Shown here: positions 33,855-43,023 of the stretch, in pieces | Position numbering within the stretch: the first letter of the stretch is position 1 | Layout: the number at the start of each line of letters is the position of its first letter | NCBI RefSeq assembly: GCF_002812805.1 | Contig: NZ_NMUM01000019.1 | Coordinates: forward strand, 117,086 to 181,085 | DNA: 64,000 nucleotides | Source of the DNA: Microbacterium lacus | GTDB lineage: Bacteria > Actinomycetota > Actinomycetes > Actinomycetales > Microbacteriaceae | Direction of reading: 5' to 3' | The notes under the pieces: generated by a model | Seen by the model: the letters and a program-made list of their open reading frames with translations, nothing else | What the model was told of the DNA's origin: nothing | Databases searched by the model: none | Made by a program: the position numbers and the translations under genes

Positions 33855-35054
33855 TCAGGCGAACAGTTGCTGGAGGCGCCGGATGCCCTCCAGCAGCTGA
33901 TCGTCTCCGAGTGCGTACGACAGGCGCAGGTATCCGCTCGGCCCGAATGCCTCGCCGGGTACCACGGCGACCTCGGCCTCTTCGAGGATGAAGTCGGCGA
34001 GTTCGAGCGAGGTGTTCAGCGTGCGGCCACGCCATTCACGCCCGAGCAGACCGGTTACGTCCGGATAGACGTAGAAGGCGCCGAGCGGGACGGGGACGAC
34101 GACGCCATCGATCTTCGAGAGCTCATCGACGATCAGCCGCCGACGACGGTCGAAAGCGAGCCGGAACTTCTCGGCTTCGTGCTGCGGACCGGACAGCGCG
34201 GCGAGGGCCGCGCGCTGGGCGATGTTGTTGACGTTGCTCGAGAGGTGCGACTGCAGGTTCGAAGCGAGGGAGATCGCGTCGCGGGGACCTACCATCCACC
34301 CCACGCGCCATCCAGTCATCGCGTACGTCTTCGCGACCCCGTTGACGAGGATCGTGCGATCGGCGAGGCCCGGAACCGCCTCGACGATCGACACCGCACG
34401 TGCGCCCTCGTAGACGAGGTTCTGATAGATCTCGTCCGTGATGACCCAGATGCCGTGCTCGAGTGCCCACTCGCCGATAGCGCGCGTTTCTTCCGGCGTG
34501 TAGACCGAGCCGGTGGGGTTGGAGGGTGAGACGAAGACCAGCACGGTCGTTCGCTCGGTGCGCGCCGCGTCGAGCTGCTCGACCGTGACCTTGTAGTCCT
34601 GGTCGGCCCCGGCGAACACCTCGACGGGCACGCCGTCGGCGAGGGCGATGGCCTCGGGGTACGTCGTCCAGAACGGCGCCGGCAGAAGGACCTCGTCGCC
34701 CGGGTTCACGACGGTCTGGAATGCCTGGTAGACGGCCTGCTTGCCGCCGTTCGTCACGACGATCTGGGCGGGGTTGACCTCGAGACCGGAATCGCGCATG
34801 GTCTTGGCCGCGATCGCCTCGCGGAGGACCGGAAGACCCGCAGCGGGGGTGTAGCGGTAGTTGGCGGGATCCCGCACGGCCTGGGCCGCGGCATCCACGA
34901 TGAACTCGGGGGTGGCGAAGTCCGGTTCGCCCGCGGCGTATGAGATCACGGGACGCCCGGCGGCCTTGAGGGCCTTCGCTTTCGCGTCGACCTTGAGGGT
35001 CGCCGACTCGGCGATGGCGGAGAGTTTGCGGGAGAGCGGAGCGCGTTCGGTCAC
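33855..35054 (-). CDS. aspC: Aspartate aminotransferase (class I)
   Basis: 399 residues, fold type I PLP enzyme. Features: [46 protein letters not shown] with the Asn, [15 protein letters not shown] with Asp and Tyr, [19 protein letters not shown] with the PLP-lysine and Arg, and [11 protein letters not shown]. The sequence type is the subgroup Ib enzyme used for aspartate and, in some species, prephenate. In actinobacteria a gene of this kind usually sits beside tRNA-Trp-secE; here tRNA-Trp is 23 kb away. Confidence 0.9.
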   Translation of the reverse strand: MTERAPLSRKLSAIAESATLKVDAKAKALKAAGRPVISYAAGEPDFATPEFIVDAAAQAVRDPANYRYTPAAGLPVLREAIAAKTMRDSGLEVNPAQIVVTNGGKQAVYQAFQTVVNPGDEVLLPAPFWTTYPEAIALADGVPVEVFAGADQDYKVTVEQLDAARTERTTVLVFVSPSNPTGSVYTPEETRAIGEWALEHGIWVITDEIYQNLVYEGARAVSIVEAVPGLADRTILVNGVAKTYAMTGWRVGWMVGPRDAISLASNLQSHLSSNVNNIAQRAALAALSGPQHEAEKFRLAFDRRRRLIVDELSKIDGVVVPVPLGAFYVYPDVTGLLGREWRGRTLNTSLELADFILEEAEVAVVPGEAFGPSGYLRLSYALGDDQLLEGIRRLQQLFA

Positions 35055-35100
35055 GTCTTGAATGGTAGTCGCGTGACCCGTGCCCCGCCCTCTCGCCGCC

Positions 35101-36369
35101 CTACACTCGCGAACCGCCCCCCGACCGTAGGCGAGAGAGGGCGTCGACCGTCGCAGCGAGGATCAGCACGCCACCGGTCACCAACAGGTTGATTCCCGCC
35201 GGGAGGCCGAGCAGGCCCAGGCCGTTCGTGATGACCGCGATGACGAGCGCTCCGATCGCGGCGTGGACGAGCCGGCCCTTGCCGCCGAACAGGCTGACGC
35301 CACCGACGACAGCGGCCGCGACACCACTCAACACGATGTCCCGCCCGACGGTCGCGTCGACCGAACCGACACGCGCCACGCTGAAGAGTGCCGACAGGAC
35401 GGCCAGCGTGGAACAGATCACGAACGCCCACCACATGATCAGTCGGACCTTGATGCCCGAGCGCCGCGCGGCCTCTTTGTTCCCGCCGATCGCGTAGATG
35501 TAGCGGCCGAACTTGGTGCGGTCGAGGACGAACGTCCCGATCCACAGCACCGCCAGAACGATCGGCACGATCACCGGCACGCCCTGCACGGCCACGACCG
35601 ACTGCCCACGATCCTGGTTGAGGACGAACACGACGATGCCGCCGATCACCAAGATGGCGGCCAGCTTGATCCAGACGACCGTGATCGTTCGGTTCGGAAC
35701 GCCTGCCCGAGTGCGTCGCGCCCGGTCCCACCACGACGTCCCGCCCGAGATCAAGATCATGATGGCGAGCAGCGCCCACCCCGCCCAGACGGGCAGGTTG
35801 CTGTTCTGGATGGCGACGAGCTCGGGAACCTGGACGCGATACAGGCCGCCGTCACCGATGATGAGCAGCGCGAGCCCCTGGTATCCGAGGAAGAGCCCGA
35901 GCGTGACGACGAAGGATGGTATCCCCACCCTCGCGACGAAGAATCCGATGAGCGCACCGGTGGCGAAGCCGACCACGAAGCCGATGAGCAGCGCCAGCGG
36001 CCACGGCACGCCGAACTGCGCGTTGAGGACGACGAACAGGGCCATTGCAACGCCCCCGGTGACACCGGCCGACAGGTCGATCTCGCCGAGCAGCAGGACG
36101 AAGACGAGGGCGATCCCCAACATCACGAGGGTCGCGGCCTGGTTCATGAGGTTCGCGAAGTTGCGCTCCGTGAGGAAGAACGGGCTGAGCAGGCTGAACA
36201 GCGCGCCGAGCACGACGAGCCCGCCGATTGCGGGAAGCGCACCCATGTCGCCGGAACGCACTCGCTGCCACCAGGCCCGGATCTGGTCGCCGAGGCCTCC
36301 CTCGATGCCGGATCCGATCATGCCCTCGCCCATGAGGGGCGGAGCCGCATCCTTGGACGACGTTGTCAT
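35101..36369 (-). CDS. Sugar ABC transporter permease (CUT2), transporter 1
   Basis: 422 residues with about 11 membrane segments. CUT2 permease signatures: [20 protein letters not shown] and the cytoplasmic loop [20 protein letters not shown] with the EAARRSGI contact motif, then [20 protein letters not shown] and [20 protein letters not shown]. It resembles XylH. Its ATG overlaps the stop of the ATPase gene (ATGA). Together with the ATPase and lipoprotein upstream it forms a complete importer for a pentose or related monosaccharide. Confidence 0.9.
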   Translation of the reverse strand: MTTSSKDAAPPLMGEGMIGSGIEGGLGDQIRAWWQRVRSGDMGALPAIGGLVVLGALFSLLSPFFLTERNFANLMNQAATLVMLGIALVFVLLLGEIDLSAGVTGGVAMALFVVLNAQFGVPWPLALLIGFVVGFATGALIGFFVARVGIPSFVVTLGLFLGYQGLALLIIGDGGLYRVQVPELVAIQNSNLPVWAGWALLAIMILISGGTSWWDRARRTRAGVPNRTITVVWIKLAAILVIGGIVVFVLNQDRGQSVVAVQGVPVIVPIVLAVLWIGTFVLDRTKFGRYIYAIGGNKEAARRSGIKVRLIMWWAFVICSTLAVLSALFSVARVGSVDATVGRDIVLSGVAAAVVGGVSLFGGKGRLVHAAIGALVIAVITNGLGLLGLPAGINLLVTGGVLILAATVDALSRLRSGGGSRV

Positions 36370-37154
36370 TCTGCGCCTCCCGTGGCGATGGTGCTGGTCT
36401 CTTGAATGGTGAATCCGGGCGGAGTCTTCGTGCCGGTGATGTATCCGACGACATCGTCACGGGTCGTTTCCGAGACCTCGAGCTGCGCGACGAGCTGACC
36501 GAGGTAGAGCACGGCGACGTCGTCGGCGACCTCGAACACATCGGCGAGGTTATGGCTGATGAGGACGACCGCGACCCCCTGCTCCGACAGGCGACGCACG
36601 AGGTTGAGCACCTGTTCGGTTTGAGCGACGCCGAGCGCGGCGGTGGGTTCGTCCAGAATGACGACACGAGCCTTCTTGAGGACGGCTCGTGCGATGGCCA
36701 CCGTCTGCCGCTGGCCGCCCGACAGCGACGAGACCCGCTGCCGCACGGACTTCACGGTGCGCACCGAGAGTGAGCGGAGGGTGTCGGATGCTTCTTTCTC
36801 CATCCGTCCCTCGTCGAACGTTCCGACCGAGAGCTCCTCGCGGCCGAGGAACATGTTCTGCACGATGTCGAGGTTGTCGCAGAGCGCGAGGTCTTGATAG
36901 ACGACCTCGATGCCGAGCGCCGCCGCTTCCCGCGGCGTGGTCAGGTCGCGGTGAACTCCGTCGATGCGTACTTCGCCCTGGTCGTAGGGCTGCACGCCGG
37001 CGAGCCCTTTGATGAGCGTCGATTTGCCCGCTCCGTTGTCGCCGACGAGCGCGGTGACCTTTCCGGGATAGACCTTGAGGTCGATCCCTTTCAGCACGGA
37101 GACGGGTCCGAATGATTTCTTCACTCCGACCAGTTCGATAATCGGGTCTGGCAT
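36366..37154 (-). CDS. Sugar ABC transporter ATPase (single domain), transporter 1
   Basis: 262 residues from the ATG at 37154 (MPDPIIELVGVKKSFGPVSV); the frame is open far upstream but overlaps nothing plausible. Walker A GDNGAGKST, Q-loop YQDLALCDNL, signature LSGGQRQTVAIARAVL, Walker B VVILDEPTAALG and the H-loop VVLISHNLAD are intact. CUT2 systems usually have a fused double ATPase of about 500 residues; this one has a single domain, as in the FrcA type. It probably homodimerises. Confidence 0.9.
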   Translation of the reverse strand: MPDPIIELVGVKKSFGPVSVLKGIDLKVYPGKVTALVGDNGAGKSTLIKGLAGVQPYDQGEVRIDGVHRDLTTPREAAALGIEVVYQDLALCDNLDIVQNMFLGREELSVGTFDEGRMEKEASDTLRSLSVRTVKSVRQRVSSLSGGQRQTVAIARAVLKKARVVILDEPTAALGVAQTEQVLNLVRRLSEQGVAVVLISHNLADVFEVADDVAVLYLGQLVAQLEVSETTRDDVVGYITGTKTPPGFTIQETSTIATGGAE

Positions 37155-37239
37155 CTTCGCTCTTTCGTTGGTCGTGTTGGCGGTCGTTGTCGGGGGCGCC
37201 GCATCGTGCTGCCGATGCGACGCCCCCGGATGGATCGAG

Positions 37240-38316
37240 CTACGGTGCCGTGACGCCGAACTCCTCGCACGCGGCCATGACATCCGGCGTGCAGACGTCG
37301 TCGTAGGCGGCGTCGCCGGCGGCGATGACGTCGTTGACGCTGTCCGGTCCGACCAGGATCGGCGTGACTTGGATGTACGGGGTTCCGTCGTCGAGCTCCG
37401 CGTCAGCCGAGGGCTCTTCACCGCTGAGCAGCGCAACCGCCACCTCGACAGCGGCGTCCGCCTCATCCTTGACGGGCTTGTAGACCGTGGCGGTCTGCCA
37501 GCCGAGAAGGATGTTCTGCAGGCCCGCGACGTTGGCGTCCTGACCGGAGACGGCAACGCCCGTCAGGTTGTTGTCCTGCAGGACCTTGATGACACCGGCT
37601 GCGTTGGTGTCGTTCGCCGCCCAGACCCCGTCGACGACGCCGCCGAGCGAGGTCAGAGCCTGCTCGAAGTTGGTCTGCGACTTGGCCTGGTCCCAGATTC
37701 CCGGGGGCTCGGCGGCCGGCTCGATTCCGGCAGCCTCCATGACCTCGGCGGCGCCCTCCTTGAACATGGCGGCGTTGCCGTCGGTCGGGTCCCCACCCAT
37801 GTAGACGACGACGGACGTGGCGGGATCTTTGCCCGCGGCTTCGAGGCCGTCGAGCACGGTCTGGCCCTCGAGGCGGCCGACCTCGACGTTGTCGAACGAC
37901 ACGTAGTAGTCGGCACCCGTGAACGGTCGGTCATAGGCGATGACCGGGATTCCCTCGGCCTTCGCCTTGGTCGCGACTGCTTCGGCCGCACCCTGGTAGT
38001 CGACGAGGAGCATGACGCCGCATCCCTGGGTCAGCTGCTGGTCCGCGATCGTGGAGTACTTGTTGACGTCGCCCTGGGCGTTCTGGATGTCGACGTCGAA
38101 GCCCGCGGCCTCGAGACCTTCCTGGAGGTACTTGCGGTCGAAGTTCTCCCAACGGGGCGAGGACGCGGCATCGGGGAGGATGACGCAGGCCCGTCCGGCG
38201 GCGTCGCCGCCACCGCCTTCCGAGGCTGACGGGGTACCCGAACCGGAACAGCCGGCCAAGAGCACCGCCGAGGCTCCGACGACGGCGAGCGCCGGGAGCA
38301 GCAGAGACTTCTTCAT
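37240..38316 (-). CDS. Sugar ABC transporter substrate-binding lipoprotein, transporter 1
   Basis: 358 residues from the ATG at 38316 (MKKSLLLPALAVVGASAVLL), with a GGAAGGGCG site. The signal peptide ends in a lipobox LLAGC, then a Gly/Ser linker. The mature part is a type I periplasmic-binding fold (SPRWENFDRKYLQEGLEAAG, VDYQGAAEAVATKAKAEGIP, VVYMGGDPTDGNAAM), close to xylose-binding XylF. First gene of a three-gene leftward operon; its 281-bp upstream gap has its own palindrome, so it is transcribed separately from transporter 2. Confidence 0.9.
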   Translation of the reverse strand: MKKSLLLPALAVVGASAVLLAGCSGSGTPSASEGGGGDAAGRACVILPDAASSPRWENFDRKYLQEGLEAAGFDVDIQNAQGDVNKYSTIADQQLTQGCGVMLLVDYQGAAEAVATKAKAEGIPVIAYDRPFTGADYYVSFDNVEVGRLEGQTVLDGLEAAGKDPATSVVVYMGGDPTDGNAAMFKEGAAEVMEAAGIEPAAEPPGIWDQAKSQTNFEQALTSLGGVVDGVWAANDTNAAGVIKVLQDNNLTGVAVSGQDANVAGLQNILLGWQTATVYKPVKDEADAAVEVAVALLSGEEPSADAELDDGTPYIQVTPILVGPDSVNDVIAAGDAAYDDVCTPDVMAACEEFGVTAP

Positions 38317-38597
38317 CTTTCGCCCTTCCACACTGAATATGCGATTGCCGGGGCATCAGTGCCCCGCAGGTCGATCATGACGACGCGGCTCGTTAACGTC
38401 AAGACTTGAACGCAAGAATTGATGGGACCGTTCCCGAATCGATTCAGAGGACGAGAAGGCTCGTTTCGTTGAGCATGACGCGCAGGGTGACCGGCCAGAA
38501 AGTGGCCATGTGCTCAGAACGAGGAACGAACACTGCCGATGGGCGATCGCAACGATTCAGTAACTGAAGGCAAAAAGGTGATCGAGCTTCCGGCGGA
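38317..38597. promoter_or_regulatory. Regulatory region of sugar transporter 1
   Basis: Contains a perfect 11-base palindrome TCAAGACTTGA (38399-38409), followed by related half-sites (GAACGCAAGAATTGATG), and nearer the gene a hairpin GGGGCA-TCAG-TGCCCC (38350-38365). The palindrome is a candidate operator, possibly for the ROK regulator at 41779-42975; the hairpin lies in the presumed 5' leader. Both are seen directly, their roles are inferred. Confidence 0.45.
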
Positions 38598-39827
38598 TCA
38601 GTTCCGCCCGTGTGCCGCCCGGCTCTTTCGCGATGTCGAATCGATGATCACGGCCAACACGAGCACGGCACCCGTGACGATGAATCGCACCGACGAATCC
38701 AGGTTGAGCAGTGTCAGCCCCGAAGAGATCGACTGGATGACGAGGATGCCGAGCAGTGCCGCCCACGCGGTCCCGCGTCCCCCGAAGAGGCTCGCGCCCC
38801 CGATGACCGCAGCGGCGATCGCGTTCAGATTCGTGTCTGCCGCGCCCGAACTCTGATTGACCGCCGCAAGCCGGGCCGCGGCGAGGATTCCGCCGGTCGC
38901 CGCCAAGGTCGAGCACAGAACGAAAGCCGAGACGTAGATGCGGTCGACGCGGATCCCGGCGCGCCGGGCTGCTTCCACCGATCCGCCGACCGCGTAGACG
39001 GCCCGCCCCCACCGGGTGCGGGTGAGTGCGAAGTCGGCGATGACGACGAGACCGACGAAGAACAGAAAGGAGAGTCCGACGCCGCGCGACAAATTCAGGT
39101 ACCACGCCGCAACGCCGAGTCCCCCGAGCAGCGCGATGGCGCGGAGCGCGATCGCGCGAGTGCTCTGGTACGTCAGGTTCGCCCGCTCTCGGCGGCGCGC
39201 CGTGCGCAGGTGAGCGACAGCATTCGCGGCGACGGCCAGCACGATCACGACGTACGAGGCCCAGGCGGGCAGGAACATCTGCTGGGCGAAGACCACCAGC
39301 CACGAGTCGAAGGGCAGGTTGATCGAACCCGACTCGCCGAGCACCCAGAGCTGAACCCCGAGGATGCCGAGCAAACCAGCGAGTGTGATGACGAAACTCG
39401 GGATCCCGAATCGTGTGTAGAGGAATCCGTACAGCAGCCCGACGGCCGTACCCGCCAGGACCCCGGCGAGCACGGCGAGGATCAGGGGCCAGCGAGATTG
39501 CACGAGGCCGACGGCGAGCACCGCGGAGGCCAGCCCCGATACGGATCCGACCGAGAGGTCGATCTCGCCGACCAGGAGGACGATGACCACACCGAGGGTG
39601 ATCGTCCCGATCGCCGCGGACTGAAGCGTGAGATTTACCAGGTTGGTGCTCGAGAGGAACACCGGGTTGAGAATCTGGAAGATCGTCCAGATCAGCGCCA
39701 GGCCGAGGACGACGGGCAGAACTCCCAGATTTCCGCTACGCGTGCGCTCCACGAGTGCGGTGGCACCGTCGCGGATGCGGTACCCGGCCATCGCGAGCGA
39801 TTCGCGCGCGGACTCGGACGCGCTCAT
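38598..39827 (-). CDS. Sugar ABC transporter permease (CUT2), transporter 2
   Basis: 409 residues from the ATG at 39827 (MSASESARESLAMAGYRIRD). About 10 membrane segments with the same signatures as transporter 1: VLLVGEIDLSVGSVSGLASA, AVGGSVEAARRAGIRVDRIY and GGASLFGGRGTAWAALLG. The two permeases are clear paralogues. Its start overlaps the end of its ATPase gene by four bases. Confidence 0.9.
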   Translation of the reverse strand: MSASESARESLAMAGYRIRDGATALVERTRSGNLGVLPVVLGLALIWTIFQILNPVFLSSTNLVNLTLQSAAIGTITLGVVIVLLVGEIDLSVGSVSGLASAVLAVGLVQSRWPLILAVLAGVLAGTAVGLLYGFLYTRFGIPSFVITLAGLLGILGVQLWVLGESGSINLPFDSWLVVFAQQMFLPAWASYVVIVLAVAANAVAHLRTARRRERANLTYQSTRAIALRAIALLGGLGVAAWYLNLSRGVGLSFLFFVGLVVIADFALTRTRWGRAVYAVGGSVEAARRAGIRVDRIYVSAFVLCSTLAATGGILAAARLAAVNQSSGAADTNLNAIAAAVIGGASLFGGRGTAWAALLGILVIQSISSGLTLLNLDSSVRFIVTGAVLVLAVIIDSTSRKSRAAHGRN

Positions 39828-40681
39828 GTGATCCGCCCCCGTCGTCGGCCATTGCGATCCGCGAGAGACACGACGTCCGCCGCGTGGCCGGGCATGGTGA
39901 TCGCGGCGGGATCGGTGCGGGTGACGCGGGGCGGCGCGGATGCTGTCGGTTCCATAGCGCCGGTGATCGCCGCGAGCAAAGTCTCGGTCGTGATGTCGGC
40001 CACGTTGTAAACGCCGTTGTTGCGTCCGAGGCGCAGGACCGTGACGCGATCGGCCACCGCCATCACGTCCGCCATGTTGTGGCTGACCAGCACGACACCG
40101 TGTCCGCGCTCTCGCAGTCGCTCGATCAGGTTGAGCACCTCGGCCGTCTGCGCAACGCCGAGGGCGGCGGTCGGCTCGTCGAGGATCACGATCTTCGGTT
40201 CGCCGACGAGCGAGCGGGCTATCGCCACCGTCTGACGCTGCCCGCCCGACAGCGTCGACACGTGGTCGCGCACCGACGGGATCCGCGCCGAGAGATCTCG
40301 GAGGAGAGACCAGGTGCGCTGCTCCATCTCGACCTCGTCGAGGCGTCCCTCGGTGACGAGCTCGCGTCCGAGCCAGACGTTCGCGACGACATCCAGGTTC
40401 TCGCACAGGGCAAGATCCTGGAAGACGGTCGCGATTCCGAGATCGTTCGCGTCCGCCGGGTCGGAGAGCGAGACGACGCGCCCGTCGTACTCGAGGGATC
40501 CGCTGTCTGGCGCATGCACGCCGGCCAGAATCTTCACCAGAGTCGATTTGCCCGCGCCGTTGTCTCCGACCAGAGCCACGACCTCGCCCTCGTCCACCCA
40601 GAAGTCCACCGCGCTCAGGGCAGTCACCGCGCCGAAGCGCTTCGTCGCGGCGGTAACGGTCAGAATGCGCTCGTGGCTCAC
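39824..40681 (-). CDS. Sugar ABC transporter ATPase (single domain), transporter 2
   Basis: 285 residues from a GTG at 40681 that overlaps the lipoprotein stop (GTGA). Walker A VGDNGAGKSTLVKILAG, LSGGQRQTVAIARSL, Walker B IVILDEPTAALG and VVLVSHNMADV are intact. Like its paralogue at 36366 it has one ABC domain; it carries an extra C-terminal tail of about 35 residues ending in basic residues (ADRNGRRRGRIT). Confidence 0.9.
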   Translation of the reverse strand: MSHERILTVTAATKRFGAVTALSAVDFWVDEGEVVALVGDNGAGKSTLVKILAGVHAPDSGSLEYDGRVVSLSDPADANDLGIATVFQDLALCENLDVVANVWLGRELVTEGRLDEVEMEQRTWSLLRDLSARIPSVRDHVSTLSGGQRQTVAIARSLVGEPKIVILDEPTAALGVAQTAEVLNLIERLRERGHGVVLVSHNMADVMAVADRVTVLRLGRNNGVYNVADITTETLLAAITGAMEPTASAPPRVTRTDPAAITMPGHAADVVSLADRNGRRRGRIT

Positions 40682-41757
40682 GGTGCCACCAACCCGGCGG
40701 CGGCGCACGCCTCGGCGTAGTCCTCCGTGCAGACCTGCTCCCACGACCAGAAGCCGTCGGCGAGCACCGTCTCCGCGATGTTCTTCTGTGTGACGGCGAC
40801 CGGCATCAGCAGGGTGGCAGGGATGCCGCTCACCTCGACGCTCGACGTCACTTCTTCGCCGCGGGCCAGAGCGACGGCGACTTCGGCCGCCTTTCGCGCC
40901 TGGGGACGCACGTCCTTGAAGACCGTCATGAACTGATCCCCCGTGATGATCCTCTGAATCGCGGTCAGCTCGGCATCCTGTCCCGTCACGAGCGGCAGGG
41001 GATCGACGTTCGCGCTGCGAAGCGCAGAGATGGCGCCGCTCGCGGTGCCGTCGTTCGCCGCGTACACGCCCTCGATCTGCGACCCGAACCGGGCCACCTG
41101 CCCGGCCACCCACTCCTGCGCCTTATCGGGACTCCAGTCGGGCGTGTCATACGAGGCGAGAACGGTCAGATGGCTGGAGTTGATGACGCTCAGGGCGCCC
41201 TCCTCGAACTGGGGAGCATTGCTGTCGGTCGGGGACCCGTTGACCATCAGAATCCCGCCGGTGCCGCCGGTCGCGAGCGCGTTGACGAGCGCTTGCGCCT
41301 GGAGCACACCGACGAGCGCGTTATCGAACGAGACGTAGTACGCGATGTCGCCACCTGCGATCAGGCGGTCGTATGCCACGACGGGCACGCCCATCCCCGA
41401 CGCGGAGTTGACGATGCTGACGGCCGCCTCGGCATCGACCGGGTCGAGCACGAGCACCGAGACCCCCGCGGCCAGGAGCGACTCGGCCTGCTCCTGCTGC
41501 TTACCCATGTCTTGATCGGCGTTGGCGTAGAGAACCTCGTAGTCACCGAGTTCGGCGACGCGCTGCTCGAAGAAGGGCCGATCGAAGCTCTCGTAGCGAG
41601 CGGTCTTCGCATCGGGCAGCAGCAGTCCGATCTTGTCCGCTCCGCCCGCGAACGCGTTGCAACCTGTGAGCATCGCGGCAAGAAGAAGAAGTGCCGAGGC
41701 GCACGCGATCGCCGTGCGAGCACGGCCAGGCTGACCATCGCGAATCCCCATCGACAC
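40678..41757 (-). CDS. Sugar ABC transporter substrate-binding lipoprotein, transporter 2
   Basis: 359 residues from a GTG at 41757; an ATG two codons later (MGIRDGQPGR) is equally possible. Signal peptide with lipobox MLTGC, then a type I binding fold: IGLLLPDAKTARYESFDRPF, VLDPVDAEAAVSIVNSASGM, VAYDRLIAGGDIAYYVSFDN. Shares the ARYESFDRP and YDRxIxGxDxxYYVSFDN pattern with transporter 1's lipoprotein, so both probably bind similar pentoses. 21 bp behind the ROK regulator gene, hence likely co-transcribed with it. Confidence 0.9.
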   Translation of the reverse strand: MSMGIRDGQPGRARTAIACASALLLLAAMLTGCNAFAGGADKIGLLLPDAKTARYESFDRPFFEQRVAELGDYEVLYANADQDMGKQQEQAESLLAAGVSVLVLDPVDAEAAVSIVNSASGMGVPVVAYDRLIAGGDIAYYVSFDNALVGVLQAQALVNALATGGTGGILMVNGSPTDSNAPQFEEGALSVINSSHLTVLASYDTPDWSPDKAQEWVAGQVARFGSQIEGVYAANDGTASGAISALRSANVDPLPLVTGQDAELTAIQRIITGDQFMTVFKDVRPQARKAAEVAVALARGEEVTSSVEVSGIPATLLMPVAVTQKNIAETVLADGFWSWEQVCTEDYAEACAAAGLVAP

Positions 41758-41778
41758 GCGATGAGTCTAGGGTCGCCA

Positions 41779-42975
41779 TCACGCGGGAAGAGCGACGGAC
41801 TCCGAATCGACGCTCACGTGATCGAGCGCGAGCGCGATCGCGCCCCGCGTCTCGGTCCACTCCCCGAAGCTGTACTCGACGATTTCGGGCAGCTCACCCG
41901 AAGCCGAGAGGGCGGCGCGCTCGAGGGCGTGGCGCATCGGCGCGAGGAGAATCTCGCCGGCCCGGGCGAGTTCGCCGCCGACCACGATCGCCTCGGGGTC
42001 GAAGAGATTGGTCAGGCTGGCCGCCGCGATGCCGAGGTGCTTGCCCGCGTCGGCGATCACCCGACGTGCGCGGCCGTCCCCGAGTTCGGCGGCCTGCACG
42101 AGGTCGCCCAGGCGACGGAAGCCGCCGTCGGGCGCGAACAGGCTCAGCAGGGCGGGGCCACCCGCGTAGGTTTCGAGGCAACCGCGGTTGGAGCAGCGAC
42201 AGACGGGCCCGTTCTCGTCGAGGGTGATGTGCCCGATCTGACCGGCCTTGCCGTTCACGCCGCGGAAGAGGTCACCGCCCACGACGAGTCCCGCGCTGAT
42301 GGTCTGTCCCACCCGGAGGTAGACGGACGACGCGGACGTGCGCGCGGCCCCCTCCCGCGCCTCGGCGAGGCCGCCGAGGTTCGCTTCGCTGTCGATGAAC
42401 ACCGGGCGACCCGTGCGCGCCGACAGGCTTTGCGCGATATCCACGCCCTCCCATCCGCGCAACAGGCCGGGGGTGGAGATCCGCCCGGTTCGTGGATCGA
42501 CCGGCGCGGGAAGACCCAGGCCGATCGCCAAGATGTCGGACAGCGAGCCGCCGATCAAGTCCATCATGTCGCTCAGAAGCAGGGCAAGGCGGTCGAGCTC
42601 GGCGTCGTGCCGATGATCTACGGGCAATGGCAGTGTCGATTGCGTGACGATCGTTCGCGTCGCATCGGCGATCGCGATGTGCAGGTGCCGCGACGAGAAG
42701 TGCGCCCCAGCGACGATCCCGAGGTGACGCGCGAGCGAGACGAGGGTTGCCCGGCGACCACTGCGCGAGGTGATCGACGTGTTCAGGACGCCCGCTGCGG
42801 TCAGCTCTTTCACGATGTTGGACACCGTGGCGGGGGAGAGGCCCGTGATGCCGGCAAGTTCTACCTGTGTGAGGCGGCCATACCGCTTGAGGCTGTCGAT
42901 CACGCGGGCGCGGTTCGCCTCACGCAGAGAGGTCTGCGAGCCCGGAGAGGCCTGGAACCGTGCCACGTCGCTCAC
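41779..42975 (-). CDS. ROK-family transcriptional regulator
   Basis: 398 residues. N-terminal winged helix (YGRLTQVELAGITGLSPATV), then a ROK domain with GLGLPAPVDPRTGRISTPG, the sugar-binding Asp-type SEANLGGLAEAREG, GDLFRGVNGKAGQIGHI and an intact zinc motif CRCSNRGCLE, unlike the xyl-operon ROK protein. As the first gene of the transporter 2 operon it probably senses the transported sugar and represses its own operon, perhaps also transporter 1. Confidence 0.87.
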   Translation of the reverse strand: MSDVARFQASPGSQTSLREANRARVIDSLKRYGRLTQVELAGITGLSPATVSNIVKELTAAGVLNTSITSRSGRRATLVSLARHLGIVAGAHFSSRHLHIAIADATRTIVTQSTLPLPVDHRHDAELDRLALLLSDMMDLIGGSLSDILAIGLGLPAPVDPRTGRISTPGLLRGWEGVDIAQSLSARTGRPVFIDSEANLGGLAEAREGAARTSASSVYLRVGQTISAGLVVGGDLFRGVNGKAGQIGHITLDENGPVCRCSNRGCLETYAGGPALLSLFAPDGGFRRLGDLVQAAELGDGRARRVIADAGKHLGIAAASLTNLFDPEAIVVGGELARAGEILLAPMRHALERAALSASGELPEIVEYSFGEWTETRGAIALALDHVSVDSESVALPA

Positions 42976-43023
42976 TGTAGCGGACCCCTCCGGGCGTGCA
43001 TCCTGATGATCTCGCGAGGTGGC

